Shown here: positions 16,471 to 26,019 of the stretch, piece after piece
How positions within the stretch are numbered: position 1 is the first letter of the stretch
Layout of the letters: each line of letters begins with the position of its first letter
Origin: Streptomyces sp. S.PNR 29
GTDB lineage: Bacteria > Actinomycetota > Actinomycetes > Streptomycetales > Streptomycetaceae
Length of the DNA: 64,000 nt
Assembly: GCF_030386795.1 (NCBI RefSeq)
Contig: NZ_JANUQM010000004.1
Location: 124,001-188,000, forward strand
Direction of reading: 5' to 3'
Notes under the pieces: model-generated
What the model was told of the DNA's origin: nothing
The model's database searches: none
The model's input: only the letters and a program-made list of their open reading frames with translations
Made by a program: the position numbers and the translations under genes

Positions 16471-17796
16471 TCAGTGCAAGGGGCCGAAATGCCGTTCGAG
16501 GCCCTGCCAGACGTCGTCGTACCGCCGCTGCAGGTGCTCCGCCCGCGCCGCGTGCGGTGTCAGCGTCACCGGCCAGCGGGTCTCGAACATGAACGCCAGC
16601 CCGTCGTCGATCTTCTGCGGCCTCAGCTCGGCCGCGCTCGCCTTCTCGAACGTCTCCCGGTCCGGTCCGTGCGCCGACATCATGTTGTGCAGCGAGCCGC
16701 CGCCCGGCACGAAGCCCCCTGGACCAGCGGCCTTGGCGTCGTAGGCGCCCTCGATCAGGCCCATGTACTCGCTCATCACGTTCCGGTGGAAGTACGGCGG
16801 CCGGAAGGTGTCCTCGCCCACCAGCCAGCGCGGCGCGAAGACCACGAAGTCGACGCCCGCCAGGCCCGGGGTGTCCGACGGGGACGTCAGCACCGTGAAG
16901 ATCGACGGGTCCGGGTGGTCGTACGAGATCGTCCCGATGACGTTGAAGCGGCGCAGGTCGTAGACGTACGGGACGTAGTTGCCGTGCCAGGCGACCACGT
17001 CGAGCGGCGAGTGGTCGTAACGGGCCGTCCAGAGGTTGCCGCAGAACTTGTTCACCACCTCCACCGGGCCCTCGACGTCCTCGTACGCGGCCACGGGGGC
17101 CTTGAAGTCCCGGGCGCCTGCGAGGCCGTTGGCGCCGATCGGGCCGAGGTCGGGGAGGTGGAAGGGCGCGCCGTAGTTCTCGCAGACGTAACCGCGGGCC
17201 GAGGCGTCCAGGAGCTCCACGCGGAAGCGGACCCCGCGCGGGACCAGCGCCACATGGCCCGGCTCCGCGTGCAGCAGCCCGAACTCCGTGCGCAGCAGCA
17301 GGCCGCCGCGCTCCGGGACGATCAGCAGCTCGCCGTCGGCGTCGCTGAAGACGCGGTCCATCGACGCCGTGGCGTGGTACAGGTGCACGGCCATGCCGGT
17401 GCGCTGGGTGGCGTCGCCGTTGCCGCCGAGGGTCCACAGGCCCTTCACGAAATCCGTGTCCGCCGGCGGTTCGGGCAGCGGGTTCCAGCGCAGCCGGTTC
17501 GGGTCGGGCACCGTCTCCGTGAAGGGAGCCGTGCGGATCGCGCCGTTGTGTGTCCTGGTGAACGCCGGGTGCGCGGCCGACGGGCGGATCCGGTACAGCC
17601 ACGAGCGGCGGTTGTGCGCCCTCGGTTCCGTGAACGCCGTGCCGCTCAGCTGCTCCGCGTACAGCCCCAGCGGGGCCCGCTGGGGTGAGTTGCGGCCCTC
17701 GGGCAGTGCGCCCGGTACGGCTTCGGAGCCGTGCTCGTTGCCGAAACCCGAGAGATAGGTCAGTCCCTCCGCGGTCTTCCGCGCGTCGCCGCTCAT
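16471..17796 (-). CDS. hmgA: Homogentisate 1,2-dioxygenase
   Basis: The product has 441 residues, the usual length. The ATG at 17796 follows GGGAGCG. It opens with [25 protein letters not shown] and carries the conserved [17 protein letters not shown] and SWLYRIRPS. Iron-site residues lie in [16 protein letters not shown], and [16 protein letters not shown] is near the end. It opens the ring of homogentisate to maleylacetoacetate in tyrosine/phenylalanine breakdown. The later enzymes (isomerase, fumarylacetoacetase) are not in this window. A GntR/UTRA regulator follows 19 bases downstream, forming a likely two-gene operon. Confidence 0.97.
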   Translation of the reverse strand: MSGDARKTAEGLTYLSGFGNEHGSEAVPGALPEGRNSPQRAPLGLYAEQLSGTAFTEPRAHNRRSWLYRIRPSAAHPAFTRTHNGAIRTAPFTETVPDPNRLRWNPLPEPPADTDFVKGLWTLGGNGDATQRTGMAVHLYHATASMDRVFSDADGELLIVPERGGLLLRTEFGLLHAEPGHVALVPRGVRFRVELLDASARGYVCENYGAPFHLPDLGPIGANGLAGARDFKAPVAAYEDVEGPVEVVNKFCGNLWTARYDHSPLDVVAWHGNYVPYVYDLRRFNVIGTISYDHPDPSIFTVLTSPSDTPGLAGVDFVVFAPRWLVGEDTFRPPYFHRNVMSEYMGLIEGAYDAKAAGPGGFVPGGGSLHNMMSAHGPDRETFEKASAAELRPQKIDDGLAFMFETRWPVTLTPHAARAEHLQRRYDDVWQGLERHFGPLH

Positions 17797-17819
17797 GATC
17801 GCTCCCTCGCCCTCTGATT

Positions 17820-17837
17820 CCTATGTAACACCGTAGG
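17820..17837. promoter_or_regulatory. Candidate operator upstream of hmgA
   Basis: CCTATG-TAACAC-CGTAGG forms an imperfect palindrome (5 of 6 arm bases) 24 to 41 bases before the hmgA ATG. It is a possible site for the GntR/UTRA protein encoded in the same operon. Confidence 0.4.
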
Positions 17838-17969
17838 ATTGCGGTTTCCCGCGCGCAAGAGGACGGCCGGAGGATGATCCATGACCTCCGTGACCTCCTC
17901 AGGGAGGAGGAGCGGAACCCGACCACAGGGGGATCCGAGGCGCCGGGCCGGTGTCCTACGCTCCCCGGC

Positions 17970-18566
17970 ATGTCGTGGACACGGGGACTTCGGGCCGTGC
18001 TCGCGGTCTGTGTCCTGCTGCTGACCGGATCCGCGGGCTGCGGCGCCGGCGATGCGCGGGAGCAGAACATCGGGGCGACGCCTTCGCCGATGGGCAGGCT
18101 CCTCGACGACACGGACCAGGACGGGCGGCAGTACCGGGACATGGGCGACCGGGGCGCGCCCGGCGTCGGCATCGAGGTGCAGCCCGGCGCCGACGGCGCC
18201 TGGGAGGTGCGGCTGACCGTCCGCGACTTCCGCCTCTCGCCGACCGGTACGAAGGCGGAGGCCGGCCGGGGCGTGGCGTACCTCTACGTGGACGGCGACC
18301 TGGTGGCCAGGCTCCGCACCCCCGAGTACCGCCTCGCCGCCCGCCTCGTGCCCCGCGGCACGCACCACGTCACCGCCCGCCTGTACGCCGACGACGGCAC
18401 GGTGTGGGCCGTCGACGGAAAGCCGGTGGAGTGCACGGCCGACATCACGGCGTCCCGGACGGGGCCGGAACCGGAGGCGACCGGGAGCACCGCCGGAAGT
18501 GCTGCGGGTGTGCGGTCCCGTGCAGGGGGTCACCGTTCACCGGACCGCGGCGGAAAGGCATCATGA
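17970..18566 (+). CDS. Putative lipoprotein, unknown function
   Basis: The product has 198 residues. The start at 17970 is chosen because it begins a clean lipoprotein signal (MSWTRGLRAVLAVCVLLLTG) with lipobox SAGC, cleaved before Cys27. There is no ribosome site, but TACGCT lies exactly 7 bases before the ATG, suggesting a leaderless mRNA. The mature protein has a beta-rich middle (VRLTVRDFRLSP, VAYLYVDGDLVARL, HHVTARLYADDGTVW), reminiscent of small carbohydrate- or metal-binding sandwich domains, and a low-complexity tail. The stop overlaps the start of a TetR gene (ATGA), so the two are coupled. Confidence 0.8.
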   Translation: MSWTRGLRAVLAVCVLLLTGSAGCGAGDAREQNIGATPSPMGRLLDDTDQDGRQYRDMGDRGAPGVGIEVQPGADGAWEVRLTVRDFRLSPTGTKAEAGRGVAYLYVDGDLVARLRTPEYRLAARLVPRGTHHVTARLYADDGTVWAVDGKPVECTADITASRTGPEPEATGSTAGSAAGVRSRAGGHRSPDRGGKAS

Positions 18567-19177
18567 ACACCGTGCCCGACGCGACCTCGCTACGCCGTGC
18601 GCCCGTGCAGCGGCGCAGCGCCGAACGCCTGACCAGGATCCTGGACGCCTGTGCCGACCTCCTCGACGAGGTCGGCTACGACGGCCTGAGCACCCGGGCC
18701 GTCGCCGAGCGCGCCGGTGTGCCCATCGGCTCCGTCTACCGCTTCTTCGGCAACAAGCGGCAGATGGCGGACGCGCTCGCCCAGCGCAACCTGGAGCGCT
18801 ACACGGAGCGGGTCACCGAGCGCCTGAGCGAGACCGGCGACGGCTGGCGTGCCGCGCTGGACGCGGTGCTCGACGAGTACCTGGCCATGAAGCGGACCGC
18901 GCCCGGCTTCTCCCTCGTCGACTTCGGCAACCAGATCCCGGTCGGCGCCCGCGGCGGCGAACCCAACCACCGGGTCGCCGAGCGTCTCACCGAGCTGCTC
19001 TCCGGCTATCTCGACCGCGAGCCCGACGAGGATCTGCGCCGTACCTTCCTCGTCGCCGTGGAGACCGCCGACACCCTCGTCCACCTCGCCTTCCGGGTCG
19101 ATCCGCAGGGTGACGGCAAGATCATCGAGGAGGCGCGGGAGCTGCTGCGGGCGTATCTGGCGCGGGTGCTGGACTGA
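18563..19177 (+). CDS. TetR-family regulator
   Basis: The product has 204 residues. The ATG at 18563 overlaps the lipoprotein stop and has GGAAAGG upstream. The DNA-binding helix-turn-helix is at about 15-65 (RILDACADLLDEVGYDGLSTRAVAERAGVPIGSVYRFFGNKRQMADAL). The ligand domain is not close to a known type. A perfect palindrome (GCATACCGGTCGGTATGC) lies 25 bases after its stop, just before the molybdopterin oxidoreductase gene; it is a plausible operator for this protein. Confidence 0.9.
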   Translation: MNTVPDATSLRRAPVQRRSAERLTRILDACADLLDEVGYDGLSTRAVAERAGVPIGSVYRFFGNKRQMADALAQRNLERYTERVTERLSETGDGWRAALDAVLDEYLAMKRTAPGFSLVDFGNQIPVGARGGEPNHRVAERLTELLSGYLDREPDEDLRRTFLVAVETADTLVHLAFRVDPQGDGKIIEEARELLRAYLARVLD

Positions 19178-19201
19178 GACCTCGGAGGGGCTCCCCACGG
19201 T

Positions 19202-19219
19202 GCATACCGGTCGGTATGC
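19202..19219. promoter_or_regulatory. Perfect 18-bp palindrome before the molybdopterin oxidoreductase
   Basis: GCATACCG-GT-CGGTATGC has 8-bp perfect arms and lies 51-68 bases before the GTG start of the oxidoreductase. The arms resemble TetR operators, but the spacing is 4 bases shorter than the ATACCGACCGGTCGGTAT sites elsewhere in this window, so a different TetR protein probably binds. Confidence 0.55.
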
Positions 19220-19269
19220 TCGGCCGCACGCTCGCGCGTCACCGTTGCCGCCGTCCCCCGGGAGGACCC

Positions 19270-21501
19270 GTGTCCCGCACCGCCCTGCGAATCTGCCCCC
19301 TGTGCGAGGCCACCTGCGGCCTGACGCTCACCATCGAAGGAACCCGCGTCACCAGCGCCCGCGGCGACCGCGACGACGTCTTCAGCAAGGGGTTCATCTG
19401 CCCCAAGGGCGCCTCCTTCGGCGCCGTCGAGAGCGACCCAGACCGGCTGCGCACCCCGCTGGTGCGCAAGGACGGCGACCTGCGCGAGGCCACCTGGGAG
19501 GAGGCCTTCGACGCGGTCGCCGCCGGCATCCGGCCCGTCGTGGAGCGGTACGGCGGGGACTCGGTGGGCGTCGTCCTCGGCAATCCCAACGTGCACACCA
19601 TGGCCGGGGCCCTCTACCCGCCGCTCCTGATCGGCGGCCTGCGCACCCGCAGCCTCTTCACCGCGTCCACCGTCGACCAGATGCCCAAGCACGTCTCCAG
19701 CGGCCTGCTGTTCGGCGACGCCAACGCCATCCCGGTGCCGGACCTGGACCACACCGACCACCTGCTCCTCATCGGCGCCAACCCCCTGGAGTCCAACGGG
19801 AGCCTGTGCACCGCCCCGGACTTCCCCGGCCGGCTCAAGGCCCTCAAGGCCCGCGGCGGCACCCTCACCGTCATCGACCCCCGCCGCACCCGCACCGCCA
19901 AGCTCGCCGACCGGCACATCGCCGTCCGCCCCGGCACCGACGCGCTGCTGCTCGCGGCGATGGCGCAGGTGCTGTTCGCGGAGGACCTGGCCGACCTCGG
20001 CGACCTCGCCCCACATGTCCAGGGCGTCGAGGAACTGCAAGCCGCCGTACGGGACTTCACCCCCGAAGCGGTCGCCGCGGCCTGTGACGTGGAGGCCTCC
20101 GTCATCCGCACCCTGGCCCGCGAACTCGCCGCCGCCCCCACCGCCGCCGTATACGGCCGCATCGGCAGCTGCACCGTCCCGCACGGGACCCTCGCCAGCT
20201 GGCTCGTCGACGTCCTGAACATCCTCACCGGCAACCTCGACCGCCCCGGTGGCGCCCTCTTCCCGCAGGCCGCCACCGACAAGACCCCGCGCCCCGCCGG
20301 GCCCGGCCGCGGCTTCGCGCTCGGGCGCTGGCACTCCCGGGTCAGCGAACACCCCGAGGCCAAGGGGGAGTTGCCGCTCTCCGCGCTCGCCGAGGAGATC
20401 GACACCGCCACCGACCAGGGCGAGCCGATCCGCGTGGTCATCACCGTCGCCGCCAACCCCGTGCTGTCCGCACCCGACGGCGACCGGCTCGACAAGGCCC
20501 TGGGCTCGCTCGACTTCATGGTCTGCGTCGACCCGTACCTCAACGAGACCTCGCGCCACGCCGACGTCGTGCTGCCGCCGCCCCCGCCCTCGCAGAGCCC
20601 GCACCACGACTTCGCCTTCAACACCCTCGCCGTACGCAACCAGGTCCGCTACACCCGCCCCGCCGTTCCGTTGGAGCCCGGCCGGATGGCCGAGACCGAG
20701 ATCCTGGCCCGGCTGATCCTGGCCGTGACCGGTATGCAGGGTGCCGACCCCGCCGCCGTGGACCAGATGGTCATCGACGGCACCCTCGGCAAGGCGGTGA
20801 CCGAGCCGCACTCCCCGGTGCACGGCCGCGACCCGCGGGAACTCGCCGCGCAGCTCACCGGCGAAAGCGGCCCGGAGCGGCGGCTCGACATGATGCTGCG
20901 CCTCGGTCCCTACGGCGACGGCTTCGGCGTACGACCCGACGGGCTGAGCCTGGCCAAGCTGCTCGCGCACCCGCACGGCATCGACCTCGGCCCGCTCCGG
21001 CCCCGCCTTCCGCAGCCGCTGAAGACACGGAGCGGCAAGGTGGAGCTGCTGCCGCAGCCGATCGCCGGCGACCTGCCGAGGCTGCGGGAGGCGTTGCGGG
21101 AGCGTTCCGACGGGCTGGTCCTCGTCGGCCGCCGGCACCTGCGGTCCAACAACAGCTGGATGCACAACGTGCCCGCTCTCACCGGCGGCTCCAACCGCTG
21201 CACCCTGCACATCCACCCCGAGGACGCCGAGCGGCTCGGCGTGCGCGACGGGGCCGCCGTACGCGTCAAGGGCGCAGGGGGCGAGGTGACCGCCCCCGCC
21301 GAGGTCACGGACGGCGTGCGTCCGGGCGTGGTGAGCCTGCCCCACGGCTGGGGTCACGACCGGCCCGGCACCCGCCTGAGCCACGCCTCCACCGACCCCG
21401 GCGTCAACGTCAACCAGCTCCTCGACGGCAGCCTCCTCGACCCGCTGTCGGGCAACGCCGTCCTCAACGGAGTGCCCGTCGACGTCGCCCCGGCGGAGTG
21501 A
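19270..21501 (+). CDS. Molybdopterin oxidoreductase, nitrate reductase/formate dehydrogenase type
   Basis: The product has 743 residues. The GTG at 19270 follows GGGAGGA. The N-terminal [4Fe-4S] site is Cys9-x2-Cys12-x3-Cys16 (CPLCEATC) and Cys44 (FICPKG). The molybdenum-cofactor body runs through the chain (VLGNPNVHTMAGALYPPLL, LLLIGANPLESNGS), and the C-terminal dinucleotide-binding domain includes RRHLRSNNSWMHNVPAL. There is no Tat signal, so it acts in the cytoplasm. The substrate is not clear; it is a single-chain enzyme with no adjacent electron-transfer subunits, as in assimilatory-type or FdhF-like members. Confidence 0.9.
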   Translation: MSRTALRICPLCEATCGLTLTIEGTRVTSARGDRDDVFSKGFICPKGASFGAVESDPDRLRTPLVRKDGDLREATWEEAFDAVAAGIRPVVERYGGDSVGVVLGNPNVHTMAGALYPPLLIGGLRTRSLFTASTVDQMPKHVSSGLLFGDANAIPVPDLDHTDHLLLIGANPLESNGSLCTAPDFPGRLKALKARGGTLTVIDPRRTRTAKLADRHIAVRPGTDALLLAAMAQVLFAEDLADLGDLAPHVQGVEELQAAVRDFTPEAVAAACDVEASVIRTLARELAAAPTAAVYGRIGSCTVPHGTLASWLVDVLNILTGNLDRPGGALFPQAATDKTPRPAGPGRGFALGRWHSRVSEHPEAKGELPLSALAEEIDTATDQGEPIRVVITVAANPVLSAPDGDRLDKALGSLDFMVCVDPYLNETSRHADVVLPPPPPSQSPHHDFAFNTLAVRNQVRYTRPAVPLEPGRMAETEILARLILAVTGMQGADPAAVDQMVIDGTLGKAVTEPHSPVHGRDPRELAAQLTGESGPERRLDMMLRLGPYGDGFGVRPDGLSLAKLLAHPHGIDLGPLRPRLPQPLKTRSGKVELLPQPIAGDLPRLREALRERSDGLVLVGRRHLRSNNSWMHNVPALTGGSNRCTLHIHPEDAERLGVRDGAAVRVKGAGGEVTAPAEVTDGVRPGVVSLPHGWGHDRPGTRLSHASTDPGVNVNQLLDGSLLDPLSGNAVLNGVPVDVAPAE

Positions 21502-21594
21502 AAAGAGGGGTCCGGATGACCGAAAAGCTCATGCCTCTGACCTGAGCAAAGCTGTGACCAGCAGTTTTGCGCTTATTGCTCGCACGTCAACGTC

Positions 21595-21624
21595 TTGTTA
21601 ACGCTGCTTAAAGGCGCCTAACGT
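21595..21624 (+). promoter_or_regulatory. Candidate promoter of the citrate-symporter operon
   Basis: TTGTTA and TAACGT are separated by 18 bases, ending about 57 bases before the symporter start. The surrounding 100 bases are much more AT-rich than the genes. Confidence 0.4.
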
Positions 21625-21681
21625 CTCGTCGCACCGCCGGCCCTGGTGGGATGTTCAAGGGCGAACGTTAGGTATCCACTC

Positions 21682-23130
21682 ATGCTGACCATCCTCGGCT
21701 TCGCCATGATCGCGACCTTCCTGGTCCTGATCATGATGAAGAAGATGTCGCCGATCGCGGCGCTCGTGCTGATTCCCGCGCTGTTCTGCGTGTTCGTCGG
21801 CAAGGGCGCCAAGCTCGGCGACTACGTCATCGACGGCGTGACCAGTCTCGCCCCCACCGCGGCGATGCTCATGTTCGCGATCGTCTACTTCGGTGTGATG
21901 ATCGACGTCGGTCTCTTCGACCCGATCGTCCGCGGAATCCTCCGCTTCTGCAAAGCCGACCCGATGCGGATCGTAGTCGGCACCGCGGTGCTCGCCGCGA
22001 TCGTGTCGCTGGACGGCGACGGCTCGACCACCTTCATGATCACGGTCTCGGCGATGTACCCGCTGTACAAGCGCCTGAAGATGAGCCTGGTCGTGATGAC
22101 CGGTGTGGCCGCCATGGCCAACGGCGTGATGAACACGTTGCCGTGGGGCGGCCCGACCGCCCGCGCCGCCACCGCGCTGAAGGTGGACGCCAGCGAGATC
22201 TTCGTCCCGATGATCCCCGCGCTGGGCGTCGGCCTCCTCGCCGTCTTCGTCATGGCGTACTTCCTCGGCCTGCGCGAGCGGAAGCGGCTCGGTGTGCTGA
22301 CGCTCGACGAGGTCCTGGTGGAGGAGAAGGCCGAGGAGTCGGAGACCGTCCTGGTGGGCGCCGGCTCGAAGCCGGGCAAGGGCGCCGGCAAGGGGACCGG
22401 ACGCACGGGCGGCGCCGGGTCCGGCACCGACGCCTCGGACGCCTCGGACGGCTCCGAGGGCCCCGAGGACTCCGCCGAGGACAAGGCCATGCAGGTCCTC
22501 GACCCGAACCGCGCCACCCTGCGACCCAAGCTGTACTGGTTCAACGCGCTGGTCACGGTGGTGCTGCTCACCGCCATGATCATGGAGTGGCTGCCGATCC
22601 CGGTGCTGTTCCTGCTCGGCGCCGCGCTCGTGCTCACCGTCAACTTCCCGCACATCCCGGACCAGAAGGCGCGGCTCGCCGCGCACGCCGACAACGTCCT
22701 CAACGTCTCCGGCATGGTCTTCGCCGCGGCCGTCTTCACCGGCGTGCTGCAGGGCACCGGCATGGTCGAGCACATGGCCAAGTGGCTGGTGGACATCATC
22801 CCGGGCAGCATGGGCCCGCACATGGCCTTCGTCACCGGCCTGCTGAGCCTGCCGCTGACGTACTTCATGTCGAACGACGGCTTCTACTTCGGCGTCCTGC
22901 CGGTCCTCGCCGAGGCGGGCGCCGCGCACGGTGTCTCGCCGCTGGAGATGGCCCGCGCCTCGCTCGTCGGCCAGCCGCTGCACATGTCCAGCCCGCTCGT
23001 CCCGGCCGTGTACGTCCTGGTCGGCATGGCCAAGGTCGAGTTCGGCGACCACACCAAGTTCGTCGTGAAGTGGGCCGCGCTCACATGCCTCGTCATCCTC
23101 GGGGCAGGAATGCTCTTCGGGATCATCTGA
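21682..23130 (+). CDS. Citrate-metal/proton symporter (CitMHS family)
   Basis: The product has 482 residues from the ATG at 21682. It is a polytopic membrane protein with about 12 helices. The first half begins MLTILGFAMIATFLVLIMMKK and includes LDGDGSTTFMITVSAMYPLYKRL and GVMNTLPWGGPTARAA, conserved in CitM/CitH carriers. A charged, low-complexity cytoplasmic insert of about 75 residues (VLVEEKAEESETVL to EDKAMQVLD) splits the halves. The second half has NDGFYFGVLPVLAEAG. It imports citrate complexed with a divalent metal. An MFS gene follows after 29 bases, so the two are probably co-transcribed. Confidence 0.9.
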   Translation: MLTILGFAMIATFLVLIMMKKMSPIAALVLIPALFCVFVGKGAKLGDYVIDGVTSLAPTAAMLMFAIVYFGVMIDVGLFDPIVRGILRFCKADPMRIVVGTAVLAAIVSLDGDGSTTFMITVSAMYPLYKRLKMSLVVMTGVAAMANGVMNTLPWGGPTARAATALKVDASEIFVPMIPALGVGLLAVFVMAYFLGLRERKRLGVLTLDEVLVEEKAEESETVLVGAGSKPGKGAGKGTGRTGGAGSGTDASDASDGSEGPEDSAEDKAMQVLDPNRATLRPKLYWFNALVTVVLLTAMIMEWLPIPVLFLLGAALVLTVNFPHIPDQKARLAAHADNVLNVSGMVFAAAVFTGVLQGTGMVEHMAKWLVDIIPGSMGPHMAFVTGLLSLPLTYFMSNDGFYFGVLPVLAEAGAAHGVSPLEMARASLVGQPLHMSSPLVPAVYVLVGMAKVEFGDHTKFVVKWAALTCLVILGAGMLFGII

Positions 23131-23159
23131 CGGCCTTATCCCAACAGGAGGACAGACCC

Positions 23160-24395
23160 ATGGGGCCCGGTGGGAACCGCGGCTGGCTGCTTCGCCTCGT
23201 CATCGCCTTCAGCTTCGCGCAGGGGGCGGTGTCGATGGCCCGGCCCGCCGTCTCCTACCGGGCCCTCGCGCTGGGCGCCGACGAGCGGGCCGTCGGCGTC
23301 ATCGCGGGCGTGTACGCGCTGCTGCCGCTGTTCGCCGCCGTGCCCCTGGGCCGCCGTACCGACCACGGCCGGTGCGCGCCCCTGCTGCCCGTCGGCGTGG
23401 TCCTCATCTCCGGCGGCTGCGCGCTGAGCGGCCTCGCGAACTCCCTGTGGGCCATGGCCCTGTGGAGCGGGGTGATGGGCCTCGGCCACCTCTGCTTCGT
23501 CATCGGCGCCCAGTCGCTGGTCGCACGCCAGTCCGCGCCGCACGAACAGGACCGCAACTTCGGTCACTTCACCATCGGCGCCTCGCTCGGCCAGCTCGTC
23601 GGCCCCATCGCCGCGGGCGCGCTGATCGGCGGCCGGGACATGGCGGGCACCAGCGCGCTGGCCCTGCTCGTCGCGGGCGCGGGCGCCGCGGTGGCGTTCA
23701 CATCGCTGTGGCGCATAGAGCAGCGTCGTACCACGCACAAGTCCCCTGCGGAACAAGCGGAACGCGTCCCCGTCCGCCGCATCCTGCGGGCCCGGGGCGT
23801 TCCCGCGGGCATCTTCATCAGCCTGGCCGTGCTCTCCGCGACCGACATCCTCACCGCCTACCTGCCCGTCGTCGGCGAGGACCGGGGCATCGCCCCGTCC
23901 GTGATCGGCCTGCTGCTCAGTCTGCGGGCGGCGGCCACCATCGCCTGCCGCCTGGTGCTCACACCGCTGCTGCGGCTGCTCGGCCGGTCCCTGCTGCTCA
24001 CCGTGACCTGTCTGCTGGCGGCCCTGCTGTGCGCGGGCATCGCGCTGCCGGTGCCGGTGTGGGCGCTGGCCCTGATCCTCGCCGTCCTCGGCTTCTGCCT
24101 CGGCGTGGGCCAGCCGCTGTCCATGACGACCGTCGTCCAGGCCGCCCCCGACGACGCCCGCTCCACGGCCCTCGCGCTCCGCCTGACCGGCAACCGCCTC
24201 GGCCAGGTCGCCGCCCCCGCCGCCGCGGGCCTCATCGCCGGCATCGCGGGCGTGGCCGCGCCGTTCGTGATGCTCGGCGCACTGCTGCTGCTGTCGTCAG
24301 GCATCGCCCGGCGCTCACCGGGCCGGCCCACCGAGGACCAGCCGGCCCCCGAGGACACCGACCGGACACGGCGGCAGAGGGACAGCGCCCGCTGA
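23160..24395 (+). CDS. Major-facilitator-superfamily transporter
   Basis: The product has 411 residues. The ATG at 23160 has a strong AGGAGGA before it. It has twelve predicted helices and the MFS loop 2-3 motif PLGRRTDHGR. The centre is a short basic loop (RIEQRRTTHKSPAEQAERVPVRR). The second half has DIGAP-like APSVIGLLLSLRAAATIACRL. The substrate is unknown; position directly after the citrate symporter suggests export or uptake of an organic acid. Confidence 0.88.
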   Translation: MGPGGNRGWLLRLVIAFSFAQGAVSMARPAVSYRALALGADERAVGVIAGVYALLPLFAAVPLGRRTDHGRCAPLLPVGVVLISGGCALSGLANSLWAMALWSGVMGLGHLCFVIGAQSLVARQSAPHEQDRNFGHFTIGASLGQLVGPIAAGALIGGRDMAGTSALALLVAGAGAAVAFTSLWRIEQRRTTHKSPAEQAERVPVRRILRARGVPAGIFISLAVLSATDILTAYLPVVGEDRGIAPSVIGLLLSLRAAATIACRLVLTPLLRLLGRSLLLTVTCLLAALLCAGIALPVPVWALALILAVLGFCLGVGQPLSMTTVVQAAPDDARSTALALRLTGNRLGQVAAPAAAGLIAGIAGVAAPFVMLGALLLLSSGIARRSPGRPTEDQPAPEDTDRTRRQRDSAR

Positions 24396-24646
24396 GACGC
24401 GCAGCCCGCGGAGCAGGGCCGCCGGACATCCTCACGGCCCCTCGGTTGCCCCACGGCCGCCGACCCGCCCCGTGAACCCGGGTGTCCGCCTTCTCACCAG
24501 CTGGACCGGATAGCCCGATCTCGCCCGGCATCTTCCCCCACCGCACACATTCCGTTAGTTTCCGTGCCCCACACGCCCCATGCGACCCGCACGAGGCGTT
24601 CCACCGCGGAGCACCAGCGCTCAGTGAGCCCCCGGGGGGCACCCTC

Positions 24647-25984
24647 ATGACACGCGCCATCTCGCTGCACGACGTCAGCAAGACCTACACACGCGGCGCC
24701 CGCGTGGTGGACCGGCTGTCCCTGGACATCGCGCCCGGCGAGTTCCTCGTGCTGCTGGGGCCCTCCGGCTGCGGCAAGTCCACCGTGCTCAGAATGATCG
24801 CCGGCCTGGAGGAGATCACCGAGGGCCGACTGCTGCTGGACGGCGAGTACGCCAACGGCCTGCCCCCCTCGGAACGGCGCATGGCGATGGTCTTCCAGAA
24901 CTTCGCCCTGTACCCCAACATGACCAGCCGGGGCAACATCGGCTTCCCGCTGCGCCTGGAGGCCCCCGGCGAGGACCCGAGCCCCCGCGTGGACGCCACC
25001 GCCCGCATGCTCGGCATCGAGGACCTCCTCGACCGCTTCCCCGGCCAGCTCTCCGGCGGCGAACGCCAGCGCGTCGCCATGGGCCGGGCCATCGCCCGCC
25101 ACCCCTCCGCCTTCCTGATGGACGAACCGCTGTCCAACCTGGACGCCAAGCTCCGCAACCACCTGCGCGCCGAGATCTCGGGGCTCACCCGCGAGCTGGG
25201 CGTCACCACGGTGTACGTCACCCACGACCAGGCCGAGGCCATGTCGCTCGGCGACCGGGTGGCCGTCCTGCGCGGCGGCGTGCTCCAGCAGATCGGCACC
25301 CCGCGCGAGGTGTACGGGCTGCCGAGCAACGTCTTCGTCGCCGCCTTCGTCGGCACCCCGCGCATCAACCTGCTGCGCGGCATCGTCCGCGCGCCGCTCG
25401 ACGGGGCGATGACCATCAGCCTGGGCAAGCAGTTCCTGCGCCTGCCCGAACCGCTGTCCCTGGACCACCAGCTCCTGCGGGTACAGCAGGGCCGCGAGGT
25501 CATCGTGGGCCTGCGCTCGGAGGCCGTGCGGATCGCCAAGCCCGCCGCAGCCCGTCCCGGCGAGGTACTGATCACCGGCCTGGTGGAGCACCTGGAGTAC
25601 CAGGGCCACGAGGTCCTCGTCCACTTCGACACCGGCTCGCGCCCCGCCGTCGTACCGGAGCTGGAGGCCCCGCACGCGGCCTCCCGGGCGGACCGCCGAC
25701 GGCGCCGCGAGGGCACGGTCCTGAACCGCCTCCGGGAGCGGGCGGGTTCCCTGCGGTCCGGTCCGGTGGCGACCCTTGAGCATCCGGCGGACACGGTCCG
25801 GGCGCCCGCGCCGCCCGAGGGGCGTCTCCCCGGCGACCTGATCGTCCGCACCACCCCCGACATCGACCTCCGCCACGGCATGCAGGTCCCGCTCCTCGTC
25901 GACCTGGCCCACCTCTTCGTCTTCGACCAGCACGGCGAACGGGTCTGCCCCACCCCGGACCGTCTGCCCGACCTGGAGGAGTGA
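24647..25984 (+). CDS. ABC transporter ATP-binding protein, MalK/UgpC/MsiK type
   Basis: The product has 445 residues from the ATG at 24647. It has Walker A GPSGCGKST (about 39-47), Q-loop VFQNFALYPNMTS, signature LSGGERQR, Walker B FLMDEPLSNLD and H-loop VTHDQAEAMS, followed by the TOBE/regulatory domain of carbohydrate importers. It would power sugar uptake, but no permease or binding-protein gene is adjacent, so it may serve distant permeases, as MsiK does. The C-terminal domain carries an extra basic Arg-rich insert of about 50 residues (about 345-395: SRADRRRRREGTVLNRLRER), not typical of MsiK. The start lacks a strong ribosome site. Confidence 0.88.
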   Translation: MTRAISLHDVSKTYTRGARVVDRLSLDIAPGEFLVLLGPSGCGKSTVLRMIAGLEEITEGRLLLDGEYANGLPPSERRMAMVFQNFALYPNMTSRGNIGFPLRLEAPGEDPSPRVDATARMLGIEDLLDRFPGQLSGGERQRVAMGRAIARHPSAFLMDEPLSNLDAKLRNHLRAEISGLTRELGVTTVYVTHDQAEAMSLGDRVAVLRGGVLQQIGTPREVYGLPSNVFVAAFVGTPRINLLRGIVRAPLDGAMTISLGKQFLRLPEPLSLDHQLLRVQQGREVIVGLRSEAVRIAKPAAARPGEVLITGLVEHLEYQGHEVLVHFDTGSRPAVVPELEAPHAASRADRRRRREGTVLNRLRERAGSLRSGPVATLEHPADTVRAPAPPEGRLPGDLIVRTTPDIDLRHGMQVPLLVDLAHLFVFDQHGERVCPTPDRLPDLEE

Positions 25985-26019
25985 GGCGCGGCACAGCCCG
26001 GGCACACCCGGTTCGTGCT

